The position numbers and the translations under genes were made by a program. 64,000 bases of DNA from Theristus sp. LFF4_11 (taxonomy: Eukaryota > Nematoda > Chromadorea > Monhysterida > Xyalidae): NCBI GenBank assembly GCA_030248135.1, contig JASANC010000960.1, positions 1-64,000 on the forward strand. Direction: 5' to 3'. Shown here piece after piece: positions 11,310 to 22,000 of the stretch; the stretch's first letter is position 1, and each line of letters opens with the position of its first letter. The notes beneath the pieces are model-generated. The model saw nothing but the letters and a program-made list of their open reading frames with translations, was not told where the DNA came from and searched no databases.

Positions 11310-11730
11310 TTCTCTCTCACGGATGATGTGCAGTGGGGTAAAAAATCGGCAAAGACCAGTAGGGAGAGGATGTGAGAGGATGATGATCAGTTTGGTTAAT
11401 AGAAGAACCTACACATAGAAAACTACCAGGAGCAACAATGTATCGGGGGCAAAGAGTAAAAAAATAGAGTGAATTGGTAATTGAAAAAATTGTTTATGTA
11501 CAATTTTTATGTTCTTACGACTCGGGAAAAATGTGTTTGATATTGAGCAACCTCGCTCGCTGTTGTAGGTGTGATAGCCAGTACCGAAGATATGACGGTC
11601 ATTTCAATTAGGGGGTAATTGGCCGTCTTACTACTCGTACTTAGAGTTCGAAAAAAGTGAACATTCTGATTTTTCAATTTTTTTAAATTATTTATTAAAA
11701 AAAACTTCAAAATGCCAGCCGGAGCAGTAG
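11310..11730. other. 5' flank of the K2P gene, no other gene seen
   Basis: This is the presumed promoter/5' UTR side of the channel gene. I see no TATA box or other recognisable site. Confidence 0.2.
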
Positions 11731-11734
11731 AGAA

Positions 11735-11878
11735 AGTGCGGGGGGTCCACGTCTGGGCCGGGGGTGTCACTGTACCAAAACTGACACCCCCCACTGAAAA
11801 ATTTTTGGCACCCCCCCACGTAACGACACCCCCCCCCCTCGAAAATTTGCTTTCGCCTTCGGTACTGCCCCCCATGGC
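11735..11878 (-). repeat. G-tract repeat family G, copy
   Basis: C-tracts of 6-9 recur every ~20-25 bases (G-tracts on the minus strand), with ACTGAAAAATTTTTGGCA and CCTCGAAAATTTGCTTTCG between them. It ends in CGCCTTCGGTACTG. The same arrangement is found near 14770, 18310 and 46243. Confidence 0.7.
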
Positions 11879-11898
11879 TCACGACCACGCCTGCGGGG

Positions 11899-12556
11899 TA
11901 GGGTTGTTAAACAAAAATCAAAATTAAACAAAATGATAAAAAAACAACAAAAATGCCGATTTTTTTATTCGAAAAACTTTCCTCTAATATGCTCTGAAAA
12001 CCTCAATTTTGGCACAATTTTTCAAAAGTTTAACAAAAATTTTCAGTGATATTACCTCGTAAAACCTTTAGCAGTCGATTTTGGACCGTTTTACCGACTG
12101 ATTTTAGGCTTCGACAACATCTGCGATGAAGTTTTTGAGCGTCCCAAAGCTTGGCCTACCATTTCCGATTGTGCTCGCTGCTCCGTTTGCAAGCGCTACG
12201 TTGTCTGGTTGCTGCTTCGTGTCGTGTCGTCGCGACACCATCAGAAGAATTGATCGAATTTCAAGACGGTATGTTTGTCTTCACTTTAGCATTAGCTTAG
12301 CTGGGGACAATTAGTGACGTTTTGGAGGTCAAAACACAAGAAGAGGCATGGTGACGGTTTGGAAAAGGGGCAATTGAGGTCACCAAAACAAAAGCTGCAA
12401 AGTTGCGCCATACGGGAGTCATTCGGGAGGCGCTTGCACATCATATGTGGTTCTTCGGACTCCCTGATTGATTTAGCACAACTTTGATTTTTGAATTTTT
12501 TTTTAATTTAAAAAAAACAAACAAAAATGACGATTTTTGTTTTTTTAACAACCCTA
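11899..12556 (-). mobile_element. hAT-like non-autonomous element, family Y, copy 2
   Basis: The termini are TAGGGTTGTTAAACAAAAATC and TTAACAACCCTA. Its interior is the reverse complement of copy 1 at 5669. The flanking 8-mers (CTGCGGGG, GTCGCGAC) do not match, so one flank has changed since insertion. Confidence 0.8.
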
Positions 12557-12628
12557 GTCGCGACACATCATCAGAATCATAGTTGTTCCAGAGCCGAGGG
12601 GTTGGGGGGGGGCCGATATAGATAGCTG

Positions 12629-13319
12629 TAGAGATGTCAAGAAAAAAAAATTTCTTTTTTTTTAAATTTTTTTTTAAAAATGAAAGTTGTTCAGAATTTT
12701 TCAGGGAGTCCGAATATCACCATCTGAGGAGCCACCGACTTACCATATGACCCCCACTCATATGGGAGGAGGGTGAAAATTTCAGACTTGGTTTCGGCGA
12801 CCCCATTTTCCCACCGACGACATCACGTCTCGTGTTTTGCCTCTCAATTCACCTCAAATAACACGGAAACAAGTTCAACAACAAACCGGTGTGATCATGC
12901 TGACGACACGAGGCGAAACAGCAACGAGCAACCAACGAAGTTACGCTTGCAGTGGCAGACAGTGCAATTTCGACCTTTCGAGATCCTGAAAAACAATGCG
13001 TAAATGTGAGTTCTCTGCTTCTATCTCACCTTAGCGGCATCGGAATTTGTTGAACTAGCCTTTGCGACGCTCAAGTACTTCAATGCGCGAGTCGATCATC
13101 ACTCACCAAGGCTGAAAACAGTCGATAAATCAGTCCAGAATACCACCTGCAGCGTTGAAGACTAAGTGACAAGGTAAAGTCAAAGAAAATTTTTGTTGAA
13201 CTTTCGAAAAATTATGCCAAAAACGGCATTTTCAGGGCACATTAAAGAAAAAATTTCAAAAATTTAAAAAAATGCTCATTTTTTTATTTTTTTTAATTTT
13301 TTTGACCCTTACATCTCTA
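12629..13319 (-). mobile_element. hAT-like non-autonomous element, family X, copy 2
   Basis: The termini are TAGAGATGTC and ACATCTCTA. Perfect 8-bp duplications GATAGCTG flank it (12621-12628, 13320-13327). Its interior is the reverse complement of copy 1 at 4916. Confidence 0.85.
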
Positions 13320-13708
13320 GATAGCTGGAGCAAATTTTCTAGATCGATAGATAGCTGGAAAATTTTGGGGGGGGGGCGCGGGGGGGCCATGTGACTTTGG
13401 GGGGGGGCGGTCAAAATTTTGAAATTTGATAGATAGATAGCTAAAACGCTAAAAAGCTATAAAAACAGCAAAATAATGCTAAAAATACACTAAAAATCAA
13501 GTATAAACGCGTATTTTACCTAAAATTAGCGAAATTTTCAAGAATTACGAGCAAAAATAGTCAATTTTGGTCAAAAATTGACTCATTTTATGTCTTCGAA
13601 GACAAAAATTGTCAGATAGATAGCTGGCTGAGAAATTTTTTTAGATAGATAATAGCTGAGCCAAAAAAACCTGTTTGATAGAAATAGATTCAAAAATTTT
13701 TGGGGGGG
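13320..13708 (+). repeat. GATAGATAGC-rich repeat and first part of R1 copy 2
   Basis: G-tracts and GATAGATAGC repeats lead into ATTACGAGCAAAAATAG at 13549, which matches R1 at 4156. The R1 copy is cut by element Z1 and resumes at 14740. Confidence 0.6.
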
Positions 13709-13709
13709 C

Positions 13710-14738
13710 TAGGGTTAGGGGGAAAAAAATCCGGATTTTTTAAATTAAAAAAAAAATTTTTTTTTAATTTTTTTTACAAGTTAGGTTCGTTCGAAGCGTC
13801 TCGTCGAGCTGAGTTCATCGAGACTATTTTCAGAACGATCCGGAAAACTATAAGAGCGAAAATCGTGTTTTATTGAAATTATGTCCATTTCATAGAGGGA
13901 AAGTTGCATTTTCAACAGTAAAACAGGACAATTTTCGACGTGTACTTGAATATTGAACCGTTCTTAGTTGTTCCTCTTTAGAAAATTACCAAAATTTGAC
14001 TGTGTTCAAAAATTCCTGTTTGCTGTAGCTAAGTCGGCAACCCCTGTCGACCCGGTCGCCCCCCCCCCAAGACACCTACTTTCAGGTTCAACCAGCTATG
14101 CTATCTGCCACATGGCGAGAGCCCACTCTTCAAATCATCGTATCGAAAACACGTACCATGATTTCGCGATCACGTTGCGGGCAACTGACAGACGCAAGTT
14201 TAACACGTTAGTTTAGCTCAGCACGCAAGTTTTAACATGTGGCCATGTTATCGGGTATCTGAAAAACGGTCGTGTGATGTTGTGTTAACCAACATCTCCG
14301 CTCCAATTGTTTAACAATATATCGCACAACTCCATTGTAGACCTATAACATACGCCAATCAACAAGATATCATGTTCATCTCATGGCCTACCGACTGAAA
14401 AACATGTTCTAAGTTGCAAGAAAACGATTTCTGAAACGATATTTCAATTCAGTTAAGTCATTTCAACGCTAAAAATTGACTCTAGAAGTCATCCAAATTG
14501 AAAAACATGGAGTACGTCGGTCAAAATGACCAAATAATGACATTTACCTAAGCACACAAAGAAGTTGGGAAGAAAATTTGGTTTGAACTTTCAAAAAATT
14601 ATGCCATAAATCGAATTTTCAGAGCAAAGTAGAAGAAAAATTCTTCAAATTTTTTTTTTTAAGTTTAAAAAAATCCAAATTTTTTTTTTAAACGAAAAAA
14701 AAATAAAAAATTTTTTTTTTTCAAAGCCCCTAACCCTA
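13710..14738 (+). mobile_element. hAT-like non-autonomous element, family Z, copy 1
   Basis: The termini are TAGGGTTAGGGG and CCCCTAACCCTA. It is inserted in the G tract of an R1 repeat; the flanks GGGGGGGC and GGGGGGCA fit an 8-bp duplication with one-base slippage. The interior has no transposase. Other copies are at 29358-30783 and, truncated, at 46421-47472. Confidence 0.8.
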
Positions 14739-14739
14739 G

Positions 14740-14875
14740 GGGGGCAGCCCCCCAGGCCCCCCCTAGAACAACTATGTGACTGACACCCCCCCACTGAAAA
14801 ATTTTCGGCACCCCCCCCCCCCACGTGACGACACCCCCCCCTCGAAAATTTGCTTTCGCCTTCGGTACTGATCTA
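14740..14875 (-). repeat. Second part of R1 copy 2 and G-tract family G copy
   Basis: It continues GGCAGCCCCCC and GAACAACTATG as in R1 at about 4330-4370. It then has the GACACCCCCC and CCTCGAAAATTTGC pattern ending GCCTTCGGTACTG, as in the other family G copies. Confidence 0.6.
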
Positions 14876-15017
14876 TACTAACCTAAGTTCAAAAAAAGTT
14901 CAACCCTAATCCTACCTCACCTCAGCCAAACCTTTTCAAGAAGGAAGATGTCAGGTCAGACAGAACAATTGTGTTTTGAAGTTTTTATTGAGGCCGGAGC
15001 GTCTGCAGAATTCACAC

Positions 15018-15231
15018 TGTGAGACGAAACGGTCCAAAATCGACTGCTCTGACGGTTTTACTAAGGTAATGTCAAAGAATTTTTTTGTTGAACTTTCGAA
15101 AAATTGTGCCGAAAATAAGGTTTTCAGAGCATATGAAAGGAAAATTTTTCGAATTTTTGCAAAAAAAGGCATTTTTATTTTTTATTTCGTTTTTTAAGAG
15201 CAAAAATTTTGATTTTTGTTTGACAACCCAA
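15018..15231 (+). repeat. Truncated family Y element (3' part)
   Basis: CCAAAATCGACTGCT, GGTTTTAC and the end TTTGTTTGACAACCC match Y copy 1 (about 6190-6389). The 5' part is missing. Confidence 0.6.
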
Positions 15232-15325
15232 GCAGTACCGAAGACGAGGGGGGGTGGGGGGGGTACACCCCCCCCCCCCAGAGCACCCGAGACCTCCGCG
15301 TGGGGGGGTGGGTGGGGTTGCCCTA
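15232..15325 (+). repeat. G-tract family G, short copy
   Basis: It begins GCAGTACCGAAGACG, followed by G and C tracts of 7-9. A similar block, reverse-complemented, is at 47735-47815. Confidence 0.55.
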
Positions 15326-15329
15326 CAAC

Positions 15330-16552
15330 TTTAAACTGGGTAAATGTCTTGTACCGTGTTGAATGTCTGTTACCGTTCTTTTTTTTGTTTTTCGTGGGCG
15401 GGGAAAGTTTACTCTTGGACTACGGCGACAACGAAAACGAAGCAAATTTGTTAAAGCAAATTTAAAGAAACCTGTTTGTTTTGTTATTGCTTCCAAAATC
15501 AAAAATCCACAAATGACGAGTTTTTCGTTTTTTTTTGCGGCATGATTAAAACAAAAGGCGCTTGTTTGCGTTTTGTGATTTGTGTTCGCCTGTCTTTTTT
15601 GAAACAAATGGGAATGCTCATTGTTGACTTTTTCTGCGTTGTTTACTGGATCTGGTTTGGGGAGCGGACACGGAGTACTACTGACTGGTTGAGACGGACT
15701 AACCAACATCGATAATTGACGGGAATTCAGACTCGGTATTTGATTTGAAATGATGAGTATTTAATTGAGCAGTGATTGGATTTTGGATCCTGCCAATTTT
15801 ACACTCGTCTTTTCGATCATGATGCGAGTAATTTCGATTGCACCGAAATATTTACAAACTGCAAGCGCAGTTGATTCACCATTTGAAAATAATACACCAC
15901 TGGATTGGATTGGATTGGACTGCTTGACCGCTACCTCAGACATTTATGCTGTTAAAAATGAGGGAGGTGAGTCGAGCGAGTTTGATTTTTTGGTTTTTTA
16001 TGTCTTCAGTCGAGCAGTGAATAATACGTAGTCAGCTGACTTTGAGTTGGTTTTTTCATTGGTCCAACCAAATCAATGCAGCCAATGACCTGACCAATTT
16101 TGAATGTCATGCTGTCGCGCTTTCATTGAGATCGCTGAAGCAACCGACTGACGTTCGAACATTTTACAGGATGTTGGCGTTGCCAAAAATTGCAATGGGC
16201 AAAATTTTGGGTGGGCTCGTTTTTGAGTCTGCTTCAATGTTTTGGCCTGGAATTTGATCTCCCCCCAAAGTCACATGCCCCCCCCCACCAAAATTTTGCA
16301 GCTATCATCCACTTGGAAAATTTGCTCCAGCTTTCTATATCGCCCCCCCCAAACCCCTAGCTCTGGAACAACTATGATCAGACTACCAGCAAACCCATCC
16401 AAACAAAACTGTGAACGTTTCCTCAAAACATGCTTTATAATAGTTGCACAGTCACAAATATGAAACACCACACCATCAAAGAGACGCCGTGTATAGATAA
16501 TATGAAGACCTGCGTGTTTGATTGTGAATGTGCCAGAACTGACTTGAAATAG
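15330..16552. other. Stretch without a confidently recognised gene
   Basis: A possible exon is open on both strands at about 15761-15943. The minus frame ends VKLAGSKIQSLLN before a stop, behind an acceptor-like CCAATCCAG; the plus frame ends in a GAGGGAG|GTGAGT donor. I cannot choose between them. A (TTGGA)n microsatellite lies at about 15902. C-tracts appear at 16260-16370. Confidence 0.25.
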
Positions 16553-17311
16553 ATCACAAAAAGGAATTGGAACTGCACACGGTGTCCGACGTTGACGACA
16601 ACAACACCGATGTTGCCGTTGCGCTCGGCCCCAACAAACCCATCGTTTTGCAGAAAGTGCACGAATCCAAGCCAGTGGCCAGTTTTATAAAAGTGACGAG
16701 TGAGGAGAAAAAGTTTGAGTGGTGAATTGCGTAGAAAGTGAAATATCACGAGTTCACTCCTTAAAACCGAAGCTCCTCACTGCTCATTTTTTATAAAACC
16801 CGTTTTCTGCTGAGTAGAGAGAAAAAGTGAGTAAGACTCCTCAAATCCTCAACTCCTCATTTTTATAAAACTGACCACAGGCGTTGTCGACGATCGACTC
16901 TCGGTTACGCTCACACCCTTTCTAAAAACAACCACTACTCGGCGGCGTACGTTAGATCGCGGCCTGGACAATCGCGGCCTGAACTACCGCGGCCTGCGAC
17001 GGTGAATATTGCGGCGATCTTTACTACCGGCTGAGTGGCTGAGTGGATAGCACTTGGGACTTCCAATCGGAAGGCCCGGGTTCGAATCCGCTCGTGACCA
17101 CTCGGCTGCCCCGGGTTGCGTGGGGCTTAATGGTGTCGTGTCAAAAATGTGATGACAAAAACAAAACTCCTTCGTCTCGTTCAAGGAGGACTACCTCAAC
17201 GTTCTATTCTCGCAAGTCAGCGCCCTCCAAGAGCGCGACTGGCGCGAGCAGCACATCCAACGCCACCACCTCCACTTTGCGGTGCGTCTCGCGGAATCGT
17301 TCGAGATGTAA
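16553..17311 (+). CDS. Unidentified gene, 3' exons
   Basis: Three coding-looking blocks lie on the plus strand. 16553-16680 reads HKKELELHTVSDVDDNN and LGPNKPIVLQKVHESKP. 16881-17001 reads VVDDRLSVTLTPF and ends in three tandem units, DRGL, DNRGL and NYRGL, before a CG|GTGAAT donor. 17180-17311 reads FKEDYLNVLFSQVSALQERD and ends ...LAESFEM at a stop. Two mobile elements sit between them: a MITE at 16680-16873 and a tRNA-like SINE at 17028-17170. The phases across both gaps do not join cleanly. Either the splice sites differ from those I chose or the gene is damaged. The family is not recognised, and no upstream exons were found with confidence. Confidence 0.45.
16680..16873. mobile_element. 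Short MITE in the unidentified gene
   Basis: The inverted termini are CAGTTTTATAAAA and TTTTATAAAACTG, with GTGAGGAG/CTCCTCA motifs next to them and repeated once more inside. It is about 194 bp. I could not define a target duplication. Confidence 0.6.
17028..17175 (+). mobile_element. tRNA-derived SINE or tRNA pseudogene
   Basis: It has an exact RNA polymerase III A box, TGGCTGAGTGG (17036-17046), and B box, GGTTCGAATCC (17079-17089), spaced as in tRNA. The acceptor and T stems do not pair fully, so it is not a working tRNA. The sequence after the B box runs on into an A-rich AAAACAAAAC tail, as in a SINE. Confidence 0.55.
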
Positions 17312-17975
17312 AACAAAAATATTTGATTGAATCACTCACACAATTTCAAATTTCAAGCAAAAAAGTCTTTAAAAACTCACCTTTTAGTGTCTCTGCATCA
17401 CAGATCACACAATGTTAGTTACAATTTTTTAGTGCAACATTTTGACTCACTTTATTCAATCGATGATTCACTATTTCATTTCATTTCATGATTGAAAAAC
17501 AAGAATTGATGAATCGTCAGGTTTATTGCTTATGTAAAACACTGAACGAAACAATTGTCATTTTCCAAATCAATCAAATCTTCAAATATTTTCAATGTCA
17601 ACGCAATGAATTACAATGTTTCTTCAATTTTTTTAAAATTTTATTTATTGAATGAAATCGTTTTCGTTCATTTCAATCACACGTTCCGCGTCATTCCTTT
17701 CCCAGCCCGCAGACAGCAATCAGACAGAAATTCCGTAAAGAAGTTAAAAAATTCGTCGTCGTCGGAGCCCCACAACAAGATCAGAAATATATTGCTGATC
17801 CAAAATTCAACACAAATTTTATGTCAAACAATTAAAAACAACACAGAAACCTGCAAAGAAGCGTCCAAAAACTAATCAGACCGCAAATCGGAAAATACTC
17901 CTAGTCTCCGTCTAATTTATTTATGTTGCCTGAACAATCAAGGAGGGATGGGATTTGCTCTGCTCCGTTTAAAGT
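17312..17975. other. AT-rich intergenic stretch
   Basis: No gene or recognised repeat is seen. ATTTCATTTC-type simple sequence occurs around 17470. Confidence 0.3.
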
Positions 17976-17979
17976 TGTA

Positions 17980-18490
17980 GGCGCACGGGTGGGGGGGGGG
18001 GGGTCACGCGACACCCACCCCCCAAAACCTGACACTGGACCATCCACCCCCCCCCCTCAAAATTTACCAGACACCCCACCCACCCCCCCCCCCCCTACAT
18101 GGACCTAAGTAACAGTGACACCCCCCAAAAATTTTCTCGGACCACCCAAAAATCATGAATTTTTGCTCAAAAATCATGATTTTTTTGTCTTTAAAGTCCA
18201 TAATATAAGCTAAATATATGATAACTTGACATTCTTCATTGTAATTTCAAAGATTTTGCAGCAAAATTTAGCGTTTTTCCTTCAAAATTTAAGCGAAAAA
18301 ATCTCATGGGTGGGGTGGGGGGTGTGCACCCCCCCCCCAGAAATTTTTCTACAATAGTGCACCCCCCATGGCCCACGCCTGGGGGGTGTCACTGTACCAT
18401 GACTGACACCCCCCCACTGAAAAATTTTCGGCACCCCCCCCACGTGACGACACCCCCCCCCCTCGAAAATTTGCTTTCGCCTTCGGTACT
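17980..18490 (-). repeat. Two adjoining G-tract repeat units
   Basis: 17980-18300 carries C tracts and an AT-rich spacer (GATTTTGCAGCAAAATTTAGC) and is repeated inverted at 47473-47735. 18305-18490 is a family G copy ending GCCTTCGGTACTG, repeated inverted at 46243-46425. Confidence 0.7.
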
Positions 18491-18589
18491 GAACCCAAGG
18501 GAGCTGGAGCTTCTTTTTTAAAGCGGCCGGGCGTGAGGGCGGGGCGGGGGAGCGGGCCAAAAATGTGTTCAGACATCTTCTTTCTTGAA

Positions 18590-18665
18590 AAGGCTTGGCT
18601 TAGGTTAGGATTCGGTTAGGTTTATGTTAGGCTTAGAATTAGGCTTTAGGATCAGGATTTAGAAC
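18590..18665 (+). repeat. Degenerate TTAGG-type short repeats
   Basis: About eight imperfect TTAGG(C/A/T) units occur in 75 bases (GGCTTAGGTTAGGATTC and following). It is too short and degenerate to be an active telomere. Confidence 0.4.
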
Positions 18666-18724
18666 TAGGTCCGTTTTAGCAATGTCCGACAACGAGTGTG
18701 TCGGTTTTTAGAAAAGAAGGGCAA

Positions 18725-18842
18725 CCCCCAGCCCCAAGGGAGTGTTGTCAATACATCCTCCGTGGAATGATCCAAGGATCGAACCCGTCCGTCACTTTCT
18801 GGGTTGAAGGCGAACGTGCAAACCAACGAGCCACGGTTTCAC
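18725..18842 (-). mobile_element. tRNA-like SINE head, minus strand
   Basis: On the minus strand there is an A box-like GTGGCTCGTTGG (18823-18834) and a B box GGTTCGATCC (18777-18787). A GGAGTGT region and a GGGGCTGGGGG stretch follow. It is a different sequence from the other two tRNA-like units in the window. Confidence 0.5.
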
Positions 18843-19016
18843 TACAACATTTGCTTCAAATATAAATATAAAAAACATCCCCAAAAATTTCACAATCATT
18901 TTAAAAAATTTTTTGGACCACTTCAAAATCATGATTTTTTGTCTCTTCTAAAGGTAAATTAAATTAGCATTGGTTACACAAGACACTGCAACATCAACGA
19001 CACTCGGACGGCAACA

Positions 19017-22000
19017 ATGTCGGAATTGTTGCGTTCAGCACTGAACTATTTGAATGTTTCATCGGCTCCCTCTCCGGCCGGTGGTTCGTCAACGGCGTCC
19101 ACTGGCGGCTCGAGTAACCGCACGGATCACGAGCTCGTTGGCACAAACGTTGAGATTGGCGGTCTGAAGCTGAGAATTCGACACTTGATTGCTGAAGGTA
19201 GCCTTACAAACTTGCTTGTCAGCTGTTTTGATTGAACGCTGAAACAGTCTCGAATAATCACGAATTCACGAATTTGTTCAGGCGGTTTTGCGTTGGTGTT
19301 TGCGGCCACGGACAGCTCTGATCGATGGTACGCTCTGAAACGGCTACTGGCGGTTGACCAAGACGCAGCCGATGATATACTGCGTGAGATTCGCTTTCTG
19401 CGCCAACTGACTGGTCATGCGAACATCATACAATACGTGCAAGCAGCGTCGTTGAGTCCTCAAGAGTCAGGTCATGGGCGTGGCGAATTCCTGGTGCTCA
19501 CCGAGCTGTGCACCGGTAGGTTTCTCATCCAAGTCACCTGGTTGCCCGCATGCACAGCTGTACCACAACTTATCATTGTCCTTTTTCTGGTGGTTCATTT
19601 TGTCAGTCCATTCAGCAGTAGATCAAATGATAAATCAAAAGTGTTAAATGTGTCAGTAATCTTTTTTCAACGTTGTGGCCAGATTGTACGTTTTGCTGAC
19701 ATGACCTTTCGACAGGTGGCCAAGTGGTTGATGCACTGCGGCGAATAACGTTCAACCCATACCACGTGTGCAGAGTGTTTCACGGATCGTGCCAGGCAGT
19801 GAAACACATGCATCAGTCTGATCCACCCATTATTCATCGAGACCTCAAGGTTTCTTGAAAACGTTCCTTTTCTGAAAATATTTTGGCGAACAATCGCGTC
19901 TCCTTCGTTCTGATGAATGTAATGCACATGAGTCGAACGCGAACCTGACGCGTCGCTAATTTCAGATTGAAAATCTGTTACTTGACGGCTCGGGTATCGT
20001 AAAACTGTGTGATTTTGGCAGCGCCACAACGCAAACGTATGCGCCCGATTGTTCGTGGTCTGTCGCAAAGCGGTCACAGGTCGCCAACTGTTTTCGATTG
20101 TTTTTGTGATGAAAATAACGGAAGAGTGAAACACTGTACTTTGCCCCATGATTTCGTTTTAGATGGAGGACGAAATGGCTCGTTACACGACGCCGATGTA
20201 TCGGTCGCCGGAAATGCTTGATCTTTACATGGACTATCCGATTGGACCACCGCTCGACATTTGGGTAAAAGCACATTCATAAAGCAGTATTTAGCGACGC
20301 GTTAAGGCCCGTTTATACCTGACGTATGCAGACGTACGTCGACGTACGTCGGGTGTGAACGGTAGTATGCAATAACACGAGACCTAAAGTGACGTGCCGT
20401 ACATGCATACGTCTGTATGAACGGTAGTATGCAATAACACGGGACCTAAAGTGACATGTCGTGCCGTGCAGTATGTGTGATCGATTGTGAGAGCACTAAA
20501 CAAACAGCAGTTTTTACAAGATTTTTTACAACTTAAATTTTGTGACTTTCAAAAAGCAAAATTGTGGTGAACAAATTTGCATTTTTAAAACAGCAGCAGA
20601 AACTCAAATCATATTGTTTAAAAAACATTTTTGTGCAAAAGCGCGCTTACTATAAAAAATACAAATGGGATTGTGCAAATAAACGGGTATCGATTCCGGC
20701 CAGTTCTGTAAAATAAAAAACAAACGGGCTTCTTTGGGTGAAATTTAGCCACTTTGAAAAATGAAATTGTCAAACAATCAAGTCACGTTTGAACAAATTC
20801 AGTCAACCGAAAAAATCTAACGGGAACGACTTGCCTTTTTAACCGAGTTTAACTTAACTAACCGAGAACAAACGGGAGCAGCAAATTCAATTAGTTTAGA
20901 AAAAAAGTTTAAGCGATTGCAAAATCAGTGAAACAGAGTTATAAAAGAATCATTTTTGACATAGAATTGACACCGAATCGAAAAGCTTGAAAACAACATT
21001 TGAAACGTTTGAAAAGCACTTTTAAAAATCGAGCGGGTTCTCGAGAAAAAAATACCGGTAAAAGCAGAACGCTTGCCCCAAACAACAAACGGTATCAACG
21101 ATTTTAAACTCATGAAAGCCTAGGTTAAAAAAATCAACACGTTTCCCGTTTCAGGAAAACAGAAGCAAATAAATGTCGATAAATCCGCGGGTGCGCACCT
21201 TGCTGTTAACAAAACCGCAAACATTTCTTACCCGGGCCGTAGGCACGGGTCAACTGCTAGTAATTATAAAATTGGCTATGGCTAATGCCTGTTTGTGTGT
21301 GATGCTCTTGTTTCGCGTAACCGCAGATGGGCTAGTTTAGTCTGAGAGTGTTCTTCTTTGTTGTGTTGAATGTGTTTTGCAATGCAGGCGCTCGGATGCA
21401 TCTTGTATTACTTGTGCTACCGAACGCATCCGTTTGAGGACAGTGCGAAGCTGCGTATCATCAACGCCAAATACACGCTGCCCGAAGACGAGACGCCGTT
21501 CACGGTGTTCCACCCGATCATTCGTTGGTTACAATGATGAAATGCTGCTTCAAAGCATTGCTGCTCGACAACTGCCACCAGCAGATGGCATTGCATTGCT
21601 TGCAGAGTGTTGCCTCGAGATCGACCCAAGCAAGCGTCCAGTGATCGGTGAGCTCTGCGAGAGCGTGTGCGCCGTCGCCGCTGCAATCGACTGCGACCTC
21701 CAAACGGCATGCGTCGACTTGTTGCCACCAGGTCTTGCGCAAACAATGTTGCTTGTTATGCTCACCTGCTCTTATGAACGTGATCATTTTTCTAGATCTA
21801 GATCAGCGACTCTGTGCACTTAAGAGGTAAAGTATTGCTTGATGCCACAATTCATCAACACTGAAAGTCATGAAGTGACCTGACCCGAGTCCCTGAGATA
21901 CGATAGGAGAGCGTCTGACAATTTTGAGCTGCCCCATCAAACACGAAACTAATTTTCTTCCTACTAAGTTGATTCACAATTCACCATGTAGTAGTTTTTG

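Noticed and set aside
4916..13319. X1-Y1 (4916-6389) and Y2-X2 (11899-13319) look like arms of one 1.4-kb inverted duplication around the K2P gene
   Set aside because: X2 has its own target duplication GATAGCTG, different from the CCCCCACC of X1 and Y1, and the X-Y spacing differs (8 versus 72 bp). Independent insertions explain this better.
13709..14739. Telomere-like TTAGGG at the ends of family Z and near 18590, 42400 and 46064
   Set aside because: There are only one to a few degenerate units, at fixed positions of transposon termini or in short runs. No array exists.
17028..17098. Functional tRNA gene
   Set aside because: The A and B boxes are exact, but the acceptor and part of the T stem fail to pair, and a SINE-like tail follows.
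18282..18576. Gly-rich frames in several G-tract blocks (18282, 11507, 46171)
   Set aside because: They recur only because the repeat recurs. There are no starts, splice context or protein family.
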